Under the pieces are notes generated by a model. That model saw only the letters and a list, made by a program, of their open reading frames with translations. It was not told where the DNA came from and ran no database searches. The translations under genes were made by a program, and so were the position numbers. A DNA stretch of 64,000 nucleotides from Azolla caroliniana. Its lineage: Eukaryota > Polypodiophyta. The stretch spans positions 10,540,001-10,604,000 of the forward strand of contig JBHGNT010000021.1 in the NCBI GenBank assembly GCA_043228905.1. The letters run 5' to 3'. The stretch's first letter is position 1, and every line of letters begins with the position of its first letter. Shown here piece by piece: positions 44,721-56,563 of this stretch.

Positions 44721-46908
44721 TCTTTTGCAAAAGATTTCGCAAATGATGCTTACATAGTATAAGGTTCGACCAACCGATCATACAGTCGAGGAAGAAGTTC
44801 TTCCTTACCGCCGAACAATCAGTGAAGTCGGAGCAAGTCTCAGGGAAATCAAAGCTACAACTATTGCAAGAAACCTAGGAACATCAAAGTCGATTGTTGA
44901 GCCCTTAAAGCTAGAAACAAAAAAGCTTAGAGAGATGATGACAAGGGCGGTCGGTAGGAGGAGGTCAACTACATCGACGCAGTAGCCGAAGTATTGACGG
45001 ACGACCCCAATATACTATCCATTCAAAACTCAGTTGAATTAGAAGTTTTGCTCATGTCTGAAGAATCGAGCATGTGGCTCTTGGATTTGGGAGCATCCTA
45101 ACACGTAACACCTCATAGATCCCAATTTCGACAATATTTGGCCTGACACTCCGACTCAATCTGAGTTGGAAATTTGCAACATTATGTTATAATCAAAATC
45201 GGCACACTAGAGTTGAACCTTCCGGGTGGCTCTACATTAGTACTACACAATGTTTGGCACTTACCTGAGCTCTCAAGTCCTTATAATTGAATGACTCGAC
45301 TTTGGACCATCCGACTCACACACCCGATGCGACTAGTCCAATCCTACCTCGAAGATCCGAGAGACTATCATAGCCCTAGAGAGGTACTCTCCTGGGGTCT
45401 TCTTCACAGATGCCGATGAACCGACATCATACGAAGAAGCTTCGGCGTTAGCCGATTCGGCCACATGGAATCTGGGGATGGAGTTGGAAATGAACTCGAT
45501 TCGAGCAAACAAGACTTGGGACTTGGTCGCATTACCGAAAAAATAAAGTGCTCTTCCATGCAAATGTTTCTACTGACTAAAAGAGATGTCTGATTCGGCC
45601 ATTGCAAAATACAAGGCCATACTAGTTGTGAAAGGGTTTCAATAGGAATATGGCGTCGATTTCGACGAAATCTTTTAACTAGTGGTGAAAATGACAACCC
45701 TTTGTTTCCTGCTCGGTGTTGTGGTAGCCGACGACTTGGAGCTGATTGAGCTAGATGTAAAAATGACATTCCTCCACGGGGACTTAGAGGAGGAAATTTA
45801 TATGGAGCAATCTAAAGACTTTGTGGAATCTAGCCAGGAACATCTAGTCTACCGACTCGGATTGTGGAGTCTATATGGCCCAAAGCAGGCACCAAGATAG
45901 TTGTACAAGAAGTTCGACGACTTCATCCAATCACTCAGCTTCTCAAAGATCGATAAGGACCACTTCCTCTTCACCAAAACAACTCACAATGGGTCTCTCA
46001 TCTTCCTCATCATCTACGTGGATGACATGCTACTCTCCGGTCAACATACCGGAGAGCTCGCTGAACTTGTTCAGCAACTATGGTTGAAGTTTGCCATGAA
46101 GGACCTCGGTCCAGCAAGACACATTCTCAGGATGAAGATAAGTTGGAATCGTCATCGACGACAACTATTTCTGTCTCAATCCAACTATATTGGACGTGTC
46201 TTAGAATTCTTCAACATGCAATTGGCCAAAGCTGCTTCGACCCTGCTCCCCATTGATCTTCGATTGTCTCAGTGAGATTGCCCAACATCCGGCCTAGAGG
46301 GGGAAGTTATGAAGTTGATACCGTATGCACCGGCAGTCAACTCCTTGATGTATGCGATGATCACGACACGGCTTGCCATTGCTTATGCCGTCATAGTCGT
46401 TAGTAGATTTATGCACAATCCCGGTCGATCGCATTGGAACGCAGTTAAGAATGTGTTCAGATACCTTGTGGGCAAAAAAGACTATGGCATCCTATTCGGC
46501 CCGAATGATACATCAAGCATACTCGGTTATACCAACTCGGACTTTGCTGGTTGTGTGGACAGTCAAAAGTCAACAACCGGATATTGCTTCAAATTTGGCA
46601 ATGGAGCAATCTCGTGGCAATCGAAACGTCAGGAGTGCACTGCCACATCAACATTTGAGGTTGAATACGTCACTGCATCCAATGCGGCAAAAGAGGCTTT
46701 ATGGCTTGGTCGATTGGTGCACACATTTCGACAAGTTGACTCCGACTCAGCTCCAGTGGTCTACAACAACAATCAGGGTGTTGTTACTCTATCGAAAATT
46801 TTGGTTCATCACAACGCCTCCAAGCATATGATTGATGTTCAATATCACTTTGTTTGGGATTGCGTCATCTACAGTGAAAGGCAAGGTGAAGATATCTACA
46901 ACCGATAA
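44721..46908 (+). pseudogene. copia-6, main part: gag end, protease, reverse transcriptase, RNase H
   Basis: Continues the gag interrupted at 57725: SFAKDFANDAYIV at 44721, then a Ser/Arg-rich linker, YCKKPRN (knuckle remnant), protease WLLDLGAS (D-L-G instead of D-S-G, followed by a stop) and, after a deletion that removed integrase, RT: VVKMTTLCFLLGVVVADD, LDVKMTFLHGDLEEEIYMEQ, LYGPKQAPR, IYVDDMLLSG (46010) and KDLGPARHILRMKIS. RNase H (46309-46908) is well preserved: SRFMHNPGRSHWNAVKNV, YTNSDFAGCVDSQKSTTGY, WQSKRQECTATSTFEVEY and NNNQGVVTLSKI. It is a different copia lineage from the others in the window. Confidence 0.88.
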
Positions 46909-47100
46909 TGTCGTAGATGGGATGAGGGTAAAAGCATGCGAGTGGAAACACTATTATAGCTAATTAGCTGGTAAAATGGCCATAGCTATTTAGCTATTTG
47001 TTTAGCTAGTTTTTTGTGGGCAAATCATAAGGATCATTTACGAAATTTTATGCTTTATTAGTTAAATACTTGTCATTTAATTTATGAGAATACTCAAAAA
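46909..47100. other. Spacer with AGCTAATTAGCT-type repeats
   Basis: No gene. A few TAGCTAATTAGCT and TAGCTATTTAGCT units at 46950-47020, like those in the large arrays. Confidence 0.6.
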
Positions 47101-47141
47101 TTTGAACTTTGGTTTCTGACGCAGTGGAACTTGGGGAACAA

Positions 47142-49976
47142 TGCCCTCATCTAAACTCGACTTGGATGTCACCGAATTCCTGTTAATCCTAAGTTTGAGT
47201 TCGAAATCCAAACAGATGGAGTACTCTGAGCATGAACGTAGACGAAGCTCCAACAGCAACACAAAAACTCTCATATCGACATTGTACCTTTAGAGCTACA
47301 ACAGACCACCAGTTCGAGCTTTGTCCAGGTATGTATCAGTTACACATTCAAAAATATTTTTTTTCCCTTTCTGATAATTGTAACTTTCTTGCTTGTTCAT
47401 CTTTTATAGAAAACGATTAGGGCGAAGGCATTGGAGTCCCAAACAAGGATGTCTCGAAGATCGGGGTGTAACAGCAAGTGTGTTTCTGATTGACAGAAAT
47501 TCTGATTAGAGTTCATTTCATACATATTTCAGATTAGGGTTTCTGATTTCCTTAAGTAGTTGATTTCATATTAGGATTTCTTATTAAGGTTTCTGATTAG
47601 GGTTTCTGATTTCCTTAAGCGATTGATTTCTAATTAGGGTTTTTGATTTCTTCATGTGTTTTTGTTGACCTTCCGGCTAGTACAAGGAGGGCAGAACGGT
47701 GAAGACATCAATGGGTTGTAGATAGCCCAAGAGGGGAAAGGAGTGGCGATGGAGGGGAGAGGGAGACGAAACCACCAAGAACGATTTGAGCGCACCCGAA
47801 TCGTAAACATAACTTGGTGAAAGCGAAGATTAGAAGAGATAGGGGGAGAGGAGAGGGAGATGAGGAATCAAACACTAATAATAAAATCTACATAAGATTA
47901 AAACACTAAAAAAGATTAAAACATACCCATAAGCTTGAGAGAGAGAGAGAGAGAGAGATTAATAGCAAAACTAATTTTCATTAAGAGAGGGTTTACAATG
48001 AGATAGGGGAAATGGGAATGGCCACGAGCAAACTAGTTCTGCCCCCTATGGGGCTCATTAGTGCTAAGTGGCCTTTGGGGGTTGATGGTGTTTATATAAG
48101 GAGTTTTAGGAGAGGCTTTAGGAAAATGAAAATAAGGAGTGGGGAGTGAAGGTGTGCTAATGGGTATGATTGAAAAGGAAAAGATTTGTAATAAATGGAA
48201 GGTTTTGGTATAGGGAAGAGGTTATAATGTAAAAGGGGGGATAAGAAGAAAAAAGAGAGAGAGAGTGAGGATATTAAATTTAAAAGGGGAGTTAAGAGAA
48301 AGGGGAAATATAAAAAGGGGAGTTAAGAGAGGGGAAATATAAAAAGGGGAGTTAAGAGAGAGGGGAAATAAGGAATAGGTTTCTGATTAACGCTTGATTT
48401 CTGATTAAGGTTTCTAAATAGGGTTTCTAATTTTTTAAGCGGTTGATTTCTGATTACTGTAAAAAATTTCAGATTTAGTGTTGGAAATTTGCACCAATTC
48501 ACATTTATGATTTCAATGGGTGTGTGTCTGCAAACTTCCCCCAAACTTGATTTAGGATTTGGGTGAATGTGGCTGATTTTTTTTTTTTGATACTTCTCTA
48601 CCAATTATGGTTCTAAATACACATTTCCCAGTACTGCAGAGGTAACATGTATTGATTTTTTATTTCAGGTGGCTCGTTCCTCCATATCCTAGAGTGCTAA
48701 ACTTTGCAAAGTTTTGCGAAACAAAAGAGAACTTTAACAACATATATGGTCTATCGCTAGAGGGTATTGACCCTACTGTTCTAACAGATAAATTGATTAC
48801 TGATGTAGACTGGTTGACAGTCTATAAAGTGCTTACAGTGAAAGACAAGGTGAAGCTCAAGCATGTACGATCAGAGCTGTATGATGACTGCATGAGGCTC
48901 CACCAGAAAGTACATCAAGAGATCCCGGTCACCAACGAGTTGTCCGTTGCATTCACGAGAGCTTTTGCATACGAGTATTTCAAAACAACGAAGGAAGCAA
49001 AGGACCCCGAAATGTACAGGGTAGATTGGGCTATTTATGGTGACGCATCGGTAGAACAACGCCGGAAGATGGGGAGCTTGCAACTAAAAATGGCAAGATT
49101 CTGGAGCATGGCAGTTGGTGATGCAATTGCTGACTCCGAACAAACCCGCAAGTATACACCACATTGAAACACAATGAAAGTCAATGTCGATGATACAGGT
49201 GAGACATTGATTAACTATATGCTGAAAAATGTCCATGAAGCCTGTGAGACATTAGAGGCAATAAAGACTGATTTAGAGAAAGAACCTTTGGCTGTTGCGA
49301 TGGAGAGCAAAGTCACTTTGGCAATGACAACAATAAGAAATTAGATTCCTGTAGCTATTGTTTTGCTAGTATGTAACATGTTATAAATAGCTTGTACATG
49401 AAAATGTGCTTTGTGAGGCATTATCTGGAACAGGTTGCTCAACATGAGCTCGAAATTGAGGGGCCGCTAGATCCCCAACGGAAAATACAACTTAAGATAG
49501 AGATCCAGGTTCTTTGAATGAACCTGAACCTTCTAGGTGTAAATACTCTCGTTGATTACAATTTTGAGAACCTACAAGTAAGTTAATGATTCTTGTTTCT
49601 TGTTGTTCTATCTTCCTCATTAAGGAATGATAAATCGGTAATTTCTTGGTTGCGTTCTAGAAACAATACTCCCGTCAAGAACAGGTAGTTAGCTACTTGA
49701 AGAAACAACTACATTTTGTGGAGGGGATGGTTAAGAGCAGACAAGAATTGGACCTCAACATTCTTGCTCCCTTACCAAACAAAGGAGAACCAGGCAACGA
49801 TATATTGACTGTTCAAGCACGTTACATTGCTCCCAACTTAGACGTAGAGGACAAAACTGCTACTTTGTTGGTACACACATACCATATCGTTTGTTGTCAA
49901 TATGCATGTCGCATTGTTGCAATCAGTTTAGGGGATTGCAATACAACTCTCCTAGATGAGTGGTCAAAACTAACAG
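47142..49976 (+). pseudogene. Unrecognised spliced gene, 5' exons
   Basis: Candidate exons in one direction with consensus splice sites. One of about 47142-47332 starts MPSSKLDLDVTEFLLILS, contains one TAG, and has donor GTATGT. One from 48669 (acceptor TTTATTTCAG) to about 49195 reads WLVPPYPRVLNFAKFCETKE, SLEGIDPTVLTDKLITDVDW, ELSVAFTRAFAYEYFKTTKE, with one TGA at 49165. One of about 49435-49577 has donor GTAAGT. One of 49661-49976 (acceptor GCGTTCTAG, donor GTAAAA) reads VSYLKKQLHFVEGMVKSRQE, VQARYIAPNLDVEDKTATLL, IVCCQYACRIVAISLGD. I recognise no domain; a coiled coil is likely at KKQLHFVEGMVKSRQEL. It breaks into the AGCTAATTAGCT repeat, which would be its last intron; the matching 3' exon is at 26910-26666. 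It could be a host gene or a gene of an unknown element. Confidence 0.4.
47480..48640. repeat. Low-complexity interval with GATTAGGGTTTCT and purine-rich repeats
   Basis: No gene seen. Contains repeated TTAGGGTTTCTGATT-like units (47510-47660 and 48375-48440), a GA microsatellite (47938-47959) and a purine-rich tract (48160-48370) with tandem GGGGAGTTAAGAGA units. It probably represents an intron or flank of the unrecognised gene. Confidence 0.55.
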
Positions 49977-49994
49977 GTAAAATTGTTGCTTGTC

Positions 49995-50512
49995 TCTATA
50001 GTGTAGTAGCTAATTAGTTACATCTTAGCTAATTAGCTAAGTTGTATAAAGTGTGCTAGCTAATTAGTTGTTATGGTTCAGTAGTGTAGTAGCTAATTAG
50101 CTACAACCTAGGAATTAGCTAATTAGCCAAGATGTAGTTATTTAACTACTGCAAATCTATGGTCTAGCAACTAATTAGCTACAATGTAGCTAATTAGCTA
50201 CTATCATAGTGAAGAAGATTAACTAATTAGCTAAGATGTAGCCAATTACCTACTGCCAACCTATACTCTACTATCTAATTAGCTAAGATGTAGTGAATTA
50301 ACTACTACCATAATTAAGTAGAATGGCTAATTAGCTACTGCCAGCCTATAGTGTAGTTGCTAATTAGCTACTGCCAGTCTATAGTCTAGCAACTAATTAG
50401 CTAAGCAATATCAAGTGTGGTAGCTAATTAGCTACTACCATACTTAAGTAGCTAATTAGCTAAGATATAACTAATTAGCTACTACCATACTTAAGTGGCT
50501 AATTAGCTAAGA
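49995..50512. repeat. AGCTAATTAGCT palindromic minisatellite (right part)
   Basis: Same repeat as 26911-28351, right after the donor of the exon ending at 49976. It ends at TGTA (50513-50516), where transposon copy B begins. TGTA is the reverse complement of the TACA left of copy A. Confidence 0.9.
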
Positions 50513-50516
50513 TGTA

Positions 50517-50551
50517 AACACGTTCGCGTTCACAAGTGGACGGATCGCGCA
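50517..50551 (+). repeat. TIR of copy B
   Basis: AACACGTTCGCGTTCACAAG followed by TGGACGGATCGCGCA; two or three differences from the copy A right TIR. Confidence 0.85.
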
Positions 50552-50884
50552 TAAATGAAAGGATAAGGAAAATTTTGGTTGGTTTTAGGGCTTTTTCAAT
50601 GATTTTACTAAACACATTGATACCAGTATCATACATGTTCAAACATACTATGAAAAAGGTTAAAAATCCATTATTTTCTTGATTTGGAAGTAACTAAACA
50701 AAGAGGAATTTTAAAAAGTTACATTCTCAATTTATATCACAAACTTTACAACCAATGCTATTTTATAAGAAACGATTTTTTAGAAATCATAAGAATTCAA
50801 AACACATGCTTTTATATTACTCGATTTGTTACAAGCAGAATGTATTTAGACTTAATAGCCAAAAATATATTCATGATCATTCCT

Positions 50885-53675
50885 TTACGGAGAATCACTA
50901 CTATAACTAATATACAATGACGATTCCTCATCATCATCCTCGGATGTACCAATCAGTGCATTATCTTCATCATAAACCAAATGGTTTGACTCTAGATTAT
51001 ATGTAGCAGATCTCGTTTGCCTTTGACTCGAGCCACCTTGTAGAACTGGTAATTTTTCTTTCATTATATCTATTGTTGACTTCCTTAATCCTCCGGCTTT
51101 TGTAAGTGTGAAGTCGTACACGATGATATCCACATCAGAGATATCAAGGGTACAAGTGTTACGAATGTTTCGCTTCCTCTTCCTACCTCCCCTTCTTGTT
51201 GGGCATTCAATCATCTCCAATGTATACTTACCTGTAAAAGCATTTGCACTTCTAATGTTGTACCAATGAACGTTTATAGACTTGATAGTGTTTTCTATTT
51301 CATGCATTAGCACTTCTCGAATTTTACCAACCCAAAATTGGTGGCCATGTGAATTCTCATCAGCCGGCGTTGCAATCAACATCCCCGCTGTGAGCTCTTG
51401 CAAATTGCCTTGCCATCTAGCTTCAGCTGCTTTGGTCATCCTTGGTCCCACATAAATGTCTCTTTGTTGTGGATGGACCAAACTGTCATTAATCGCATTT
51501 GTTGGTTACTCCGGAGTTCTATTTACACTATTGTGTTACAATGACCATGTGAATGGCGTTTCCAAATTCCAATCATCACCAAATACACAATTGTCTATAA
51601 TTCCTTTCTAATCACTATAAAATACATCCCAACATGACGTGTCTTGTTGTGCGGCATATTTCTTGGCGGCGTCAATATGCTTTCTTTTTTCTTCTAAGGC
51701 TTGGAGCCATAACTGTTTTTGTTCCGATACCAAGTCACTCTGCAACTATCCTTTCTTCTCAATTGGCATTTGCTTAGCTTCATGAACAATTGTACTCGGC
51801 ATACAAAGTAATAACTGACAACCACCTTCAAGTTCCCATGTTGTAGAAGATGAATATTGTTTAGCATACAAAAGTGAAGAACCACTTATTTCATTTTTCT
51901 TTATCATAAAAATGTGATTGAAGCTTATATTGTTTAATTGGGCAAGCAATTTAACAATCCCAACAACCCAATCTGATATATATCTCTTAAAGTCATATAC
52001 CTCCTTCAAGTGTAACACTTTTGGGCGTGGTGTATATGCATCACAAATGACATCAAATAGTTTAGGTAATGTGAAAGCATCATGCCGAGACAACTATCTG
52101 GAGAATGTTCTAAACATCTGATCTATATGATCATATGTGTGGCCAACCAAAAGAAAATTGACTTTCACTTTCCTAAACAATCCTTGGTTGACCAACATAC
52201 TTAGATAGCCAAACATAGTTGAATTTTTGTTCTCTCTAGGAGTATTGTCCAATTGAATGTATAGATAGAACAGGGGGGAAGGGTTGGCCCCAAGACATCA
52301 AAACTCGGTGAATCACTGTAACTATTAGGTTAGGGTTATTGTGAACATTGGGGTATGTCATGAAGACGTGAGGTCCAACAAACCTATTATAACCCAAGCA
52401 TCCCACCAAGTGCATTTGAACAAGGCACTTATCATTGACGTCTTTGGGGAGCCTCCGCATATGCGGCAAGCACGTCTTCTTCTGGTCCAATGCCATCTAT
52501 CATTAAGCACATGTATTGTTCAGGCCTCTTCAAACACTTCTCTCTATGATGCATCGCCTTCTTTCGTTCTAACGATTGTGCGTCATGATGCTCTTGTAAT
52601 AACTTCTTACTCATATCCTTTTCCATTGATGTCTTTGCACGTTTAGCCAAACTTTTAAGATTTGCACAAATGGAGCAATACCCCATGCGTACTTTACGTG
52701 GAATGATACATTTGAAAACCGAGCTCTCCATAATCTTGTGAATTGGCTATATGTGACAGACTTATTACGTGAGCCCACCATATCTGATCTATAGACATCA
52801 TAAACTTCCCGATGTGTGTAATTATCAGAAAGGTGCATCCTACCTATAGTGGGCATTACTTCACAATTTAACTGAAAGTAAGTTTTCATCCAACCAATAG
52901 CATGTCTTCCAATTGCACCTTTCATACTTGGAACTTCTTTACAATTGAGCATCTAATCCCCGCTAAGTAGACGTTGTTGTACTCTATGTAGCCGCATGTT
53001 ACTAACACATAACGCAAATTTGAATGCAACTCTACATATATGATGCGCATGGAAGATATAATACTCGAATGATACTTTGATCCCCGTACATTTGTCACAC
53101 ACTAGTTGCATATGTGACCTGAGGTAAGTGTCTTGCTCATCACCAGTCATCGAAAAATAGTATCGCCTTAATTCTCGCAACTTTGATTTTCCAATCATAG
53201 ACATACAACCACGAGCACAACATATTCTTTTGACATCAAATCCAATCTGTTTATCTGATGTCACCAAGTTAAATCTAGCCAGATGAATTCTTCTTGGGAT
53301 TCTTCTAATATTCATATGGTTTCCAAATTTCTCTTCCTGCATAGACGTTGGTGTAACCTTGTTATTGTCAAATTCTTTGTTGTGACCATCGCCCATGATA
53401 TTCGATGTTTCATTGGCACTACCTTCATTCTCCGCATCTTTATTAATATAGTATTCTTCAATAGAGAACTCTTCACATGTGTCATTATTCACATTCGTTG
53501 TAGGTGAAGATGAGCTCAGACAATACTCTTCGATAGAATATGGTGAGTCTATCGACAAACAATATTCTTCAATAGAAAATGGTGAGTCTGTCGACAAACA
53601 ATATTCTTCGGTAGAAAACGAAGAGTCTGATGACAAACAATATTCTTCAATCGAGAACGGTGAATCTTCACTCAT
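50885..53675 (-). pseudogene. DUF7869-like transposase of copy B
   Basis: Same gene as in copy A but not interrupted by an insertion. The 53675-52953 frame holds the SIEEYCLS repeats, the Cys-rich site (CCARGCMSMIGKSKLRELRR) and CRVAFKFALCVSNMRLHRVQ. After a TAG (about 52950) it continues with HAIGWMKTYFQLNCEVMPT, IPRKVRMGYCSICANLKS and LMIDGIG, where a 1-base insertion shifts the frame of DGMDQ. The 4-bp tandem duplication seen in copy A (near 52262 here) is also present. Then come the VGHTHDHIDQMF region (52140 down, with a stop), a damaged linker, and the C-terminus 51481-50885 (RDIYVGPRMTKAAEARWQGN, GHQFWVGKIREVL, VHWYNIRSANAF). Length without lesions is about 850 residues. Confidence 0.77.
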
Positions 53676-54344
53676 GGCTTGAGGTCTAAAAAACTATGTG
53701 CTTAGGCTAAGGCAAAAAACTAATAAGCTCCTCTCTAAACATATACCACTCTCTAAACAGAAGCTCCCTCAATATAATGTATATATTATTTAATATTATA
53801 TTAATACAATACATAAAAATATTATTTTTAATATAGTAATTGTATTTAACATATTAATAATTACTTAAACTAGTCTATATGAAGTTAAATCAAGTATAAT
53901 ATAATTACAATCATTACCAAGCCATATATATGTTGGATTAAAGTTAAAATCATTGTTTAATTAATGGCACCCATATTTAATATAGAACTTCTCATTCATT
54001 GGTTCATTAATGCCCACCATTTTAAATATAAGACTTTTCAATCATTGGTTCATTCATGCCCACATCTTTAATACAAAGCAATTAAGAGTCATAAAAATGT
54101 TGATTTCAGTAATCAATCATTGGTTCATTCCTGAACCTCTATCATTGTTTCCTTCATGACCTTCAAAGTCATTGTAAGTTATTTTGACTATACAAAATTC
54201 ATCAATATGTTAGTTTGACTTTGTAATCATTAATGCAATCATAAGTTACTCTGGTTAATGTGACTATTGTTACTAACTAACCTCACGCTTGCCAACCCTG
54301 GTTAAGCTAATTGTGGTTACTTTAACCCCTGTGGTCAATCTCTA

Positions 54345-54515
54345 TAAATAGGAAGACCTCGTCATATTTCACTCACACGAAACACAAGAGCACATAGAGC
54401 AAACAGAGCAAACAGAGCACGAAGCACGATAGCGAGATCCCCGCCTAAAAGTCAACAAATATCAACCTTGTCTTCAAAGAAAATCGAGCGCCAAGACTCC
54501 AGATAAGCCTCTAAC
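54345..54515 (+). pseudogene. Promoter and exon 1 of the methyltransferase-like gene (copy B)
   Basis: CTATAAATAG (TATA) followed by an open frame that reads ARSPPKSQQISTLSSKKIER and ends ACTCCAG. In copy A the next bases are GTAAGCC, a good donor; in B they are ATAAGCC, so the splice site is lost. Exons 2 and 3 do not follow. There is no ATG in the exon. Confidence 0.45.
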
Positions 54516-54544
54516 ACTATGGATATTTTTGTAAATATGTTTTA

Positions 54545-55380
54545 GCATCAGGAACTCGATACACCGTATCGAGTTCCTGTATAAAACACAAACAATATAC
54601 ATGAACTCGATACGCTGTATCGAGTTCTTGTGTGATGTTTAGGTTTTATACAGGAACTCGTTACGGCGGTATTGAGTTCCTCTTTAAAGTTTTTGTTTTA
54701 AAGAGGAACTCGATACGCCGTATCGAGTTCCTCTATTTTGTTTGCGTTTTAAACAGACACTTGATACAGCGTATCGAGTTCCTGTATTATGTTTGCGTTT
54801 TAAACAGAACTTCGATACGCCGTATCGAGTTCCTGTATAATATGTGTGTTTTATACAAGAACACGATACAGCATATCGAGTTCCTGTATTATGTTTGCGT
54901 TTTAAACAAGAACTCATTACACCGTATCGAGTTCCTGTTTAAAACACAAACATTGTATAGGAACTCGATACGGCGTATCGAGTTCCTGTTTAAAACACAA
55001 ACATTATACAGGAACTCGATACGGCATATCGAGTTCCTATACACAGTTTATATTTTCTTGTATATAGTGTGCGTTTTAACCAGGAACTCGATACACCGTA
55101 TCGAGTTCCTGTGTTATGTAACTCTTTTTACAAAGGAACTCGATACAGCGTATCGAGCTCCTAGATTATGTTTGTGTTTTATACATGAACTCGATACGAC
55201 GTATCGAGTCCCTGTATAAAGTTCCTTTTTTATACAAGAACTCGATACACCATATCGAGTTCCTGTGTAAAGTATGTGTTTGATACACGAACTTGATACC
55301 CTACATCGATTTCATGTACAGACACGAACTATATACAGGAACACGATACGGCGTATCGAGTTCCTGTATAAAACAAGAAC
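54545..55380. repeat. Palindrome array of copy B
   Basis: Thirteen or so copies of the GGAACTCGATAC...GTATCGAGTTCC palindrome, in the same intron position as in copy A. Many linkers and centres differ from A, so the arrays have changed since the copies separated. Confidence 0.9.
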
Positions 55381-55470
55381 TTGAAAGAGGAATATTGTGT
55401 CTTTGGGGCAACAACTTAGTATTGTGTAAAAAGATATCAAACTTTCTGTCAAAATCAGTCTTTTTTTAGG

Positions 55471-55750
55471 GTGATTTGCCTTATTTTGTAAAAAATAGGG
55501 GCCTTAATTATAGAGGTTTTATGACCTAGTATAGCTTAAAATAGTAGAAAATAACCCACAAATTGCCTTTACGATACCAAATTCAAGTCTATCATATGCA
55601 AATTCTCTACAATATGGATATGGAATCAATATAAGCCATACCTGCCCTTCAAGACAATATATATCCTTGTATACTTATTAAGATATATATTTTCTATGTT
55701 GAATAGCCCTTAATAGAATAGATTTCTGAATATAGGACTACCATGTACAC
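55471..55750. other. AT-rich interval between copy B and copia-4 gag
   Basis: 280 bases with no gene or recognisable repeat. It replaces the missing right end of copy B, and no TIR is seen. Confidence 0.5.
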
Positions 55751-56020
55751 TCAAGCCTCCTTCAACGTCTTTGCATCCTTGATGTAGCCGAGCATCTTAT
55801 TGTGCACACAGGACGCGAGGCAGTAAAATACTCGGCTTGCTCCTTGCTCCCATGTCGGGAAGTCTTTGTGTGTCGGCTTCGGTGCTACCTCGTTGGTTCC
55901 TTCCACGTAGCTCCAATATCCATGTCCCAGCAGGTACTGGTGCATTTTATATGACCAGGATGCGTAGTTGCTCCTGTCAAGCTTCTCTGTGGGAAGTGAA
56001 CTCGCCATACCTCTGTCCAT
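55751..56020 (-). pseudogene. copia-4 gag N-terminus
   Basis: MDRGMASSLPTEKLDRSNYA at 56020, then WSYKMHQYLLGHGYWSY and IKDAKTLKEA, ending where the sequence becomes the AT-rich interval next to copy B. This is the UBN2-type gag of the copia-3 family. The protein would continue WxNLxK; that part is missing. Together with the primer site and LTR to its right it is the 5' end of copia-4, whose 3' part is at 39043-42368 on the other strand. Confidence 0.88.
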
Positions 56021-56101
56021 ATCTTTCTCTGTTTGTCCTTACTAGGTATTAGGGTTTGTCTTCTAAAGCGACTGTCGGCTACAAAGGTTCTCAACCCTCG
56101 T

Positions 56102-56113
56102 GCTCTAATACCA
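56102..56113 (-). other. Primer binding site of copia-4
   Basis: TGGTATTAGAGC on the minus strand, one C-to-T change from the initiator-Met site, two bases from the LTR. Confidence 0.78.
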
Positions 56114-56115
56114 TA

Positions 56116-56212
56116 TGAAAGTAAACGTGCGAAAGCGTTTGACAAACCGGCTCAGCTGGATAACAACAAAAGATAAAAGGAAAACTCAACACACACAAAG
56201 AGTACGCGTATG

Positions 56213-56255
<43 letters not shown>

Positions 56256-56563
56256 AGAACATAAAACTAAATTCAAAATAACACTCTGTAAACTCTGTAC
56301 ATACAATGTGCTTACACAACACTATTTATACAAGTTCTCAGAAGGACTGACAAAACTACAATGTACTTCAATGTTCCTATGTGCGACTGACACTAACTAC
56401 GAGACAATGATTATATAGTAGTCTAGGTTAGTACTAGGCTTCCGGTTCCCGTTCAAATCCGGCTCTCCGATCCGTCTCACCGATTTGGCCGGTTGTTTTT
56501 GGATACCGATCCAGCTCAGGCTTATCTAGCCGATCCGAATCCGGTTGAGCTTGCCGCTCAACA
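56116..56563 (-). repeat. copia-4 5' LTR
   Basis: 448 bp, starting TGTTGAGCGGCAAGCTCAAC (at 56563) and ending GTTTACTTTCA (at 56116) in element orientation. It includes a GA microsatellite of about 38 bp (56215-56253) at the same place as the TC run in the 3' LTR. A TATA candidate TTGTATAAATAG is near 56330. Confidence 0.87.

Larger units (their letters stand above)
50517..55470 (-). mobile_element. Transposon copy B, truncated at its right end
   Basis: The left end is a TIR (50517-50551, AACACGTTCGCGTTCACAAG...), and the sequence inside it is the near-identical inverse of the right end of copy A, including the subterminal TGATACCAGTATCA (50618-50631). The transposase runs on the minus strand (53675-50885), and the shared promoter region, exon 1 and palindrome array of the second gene follow to about 55460. 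There homology with copy A stops within the intron. The methyltransferase-like exons 2-3 and the right TIR are missing. B sits inside copia-4 (gag to the right). Confidence 0.85.

Noticed and set aside
47510-47660. TTAGGGTTT-containing repeats as an internal telomere
   Set aside because: Units are TTAGGGTTTCTGATT-like with long spacers, not tandem TTTAGGG; they are ordinary low-complexity sequence.
48669-48720. WLVPPYPRV in the unrecognised gene as the missing catalytic PPY motif of the methyltransferase
   Set aside because: The residue before PPY is Val, not D/N/S; the exon is outside the transposon ends, and copy B carries exon 1 of the methyltransferase-like gene without it.
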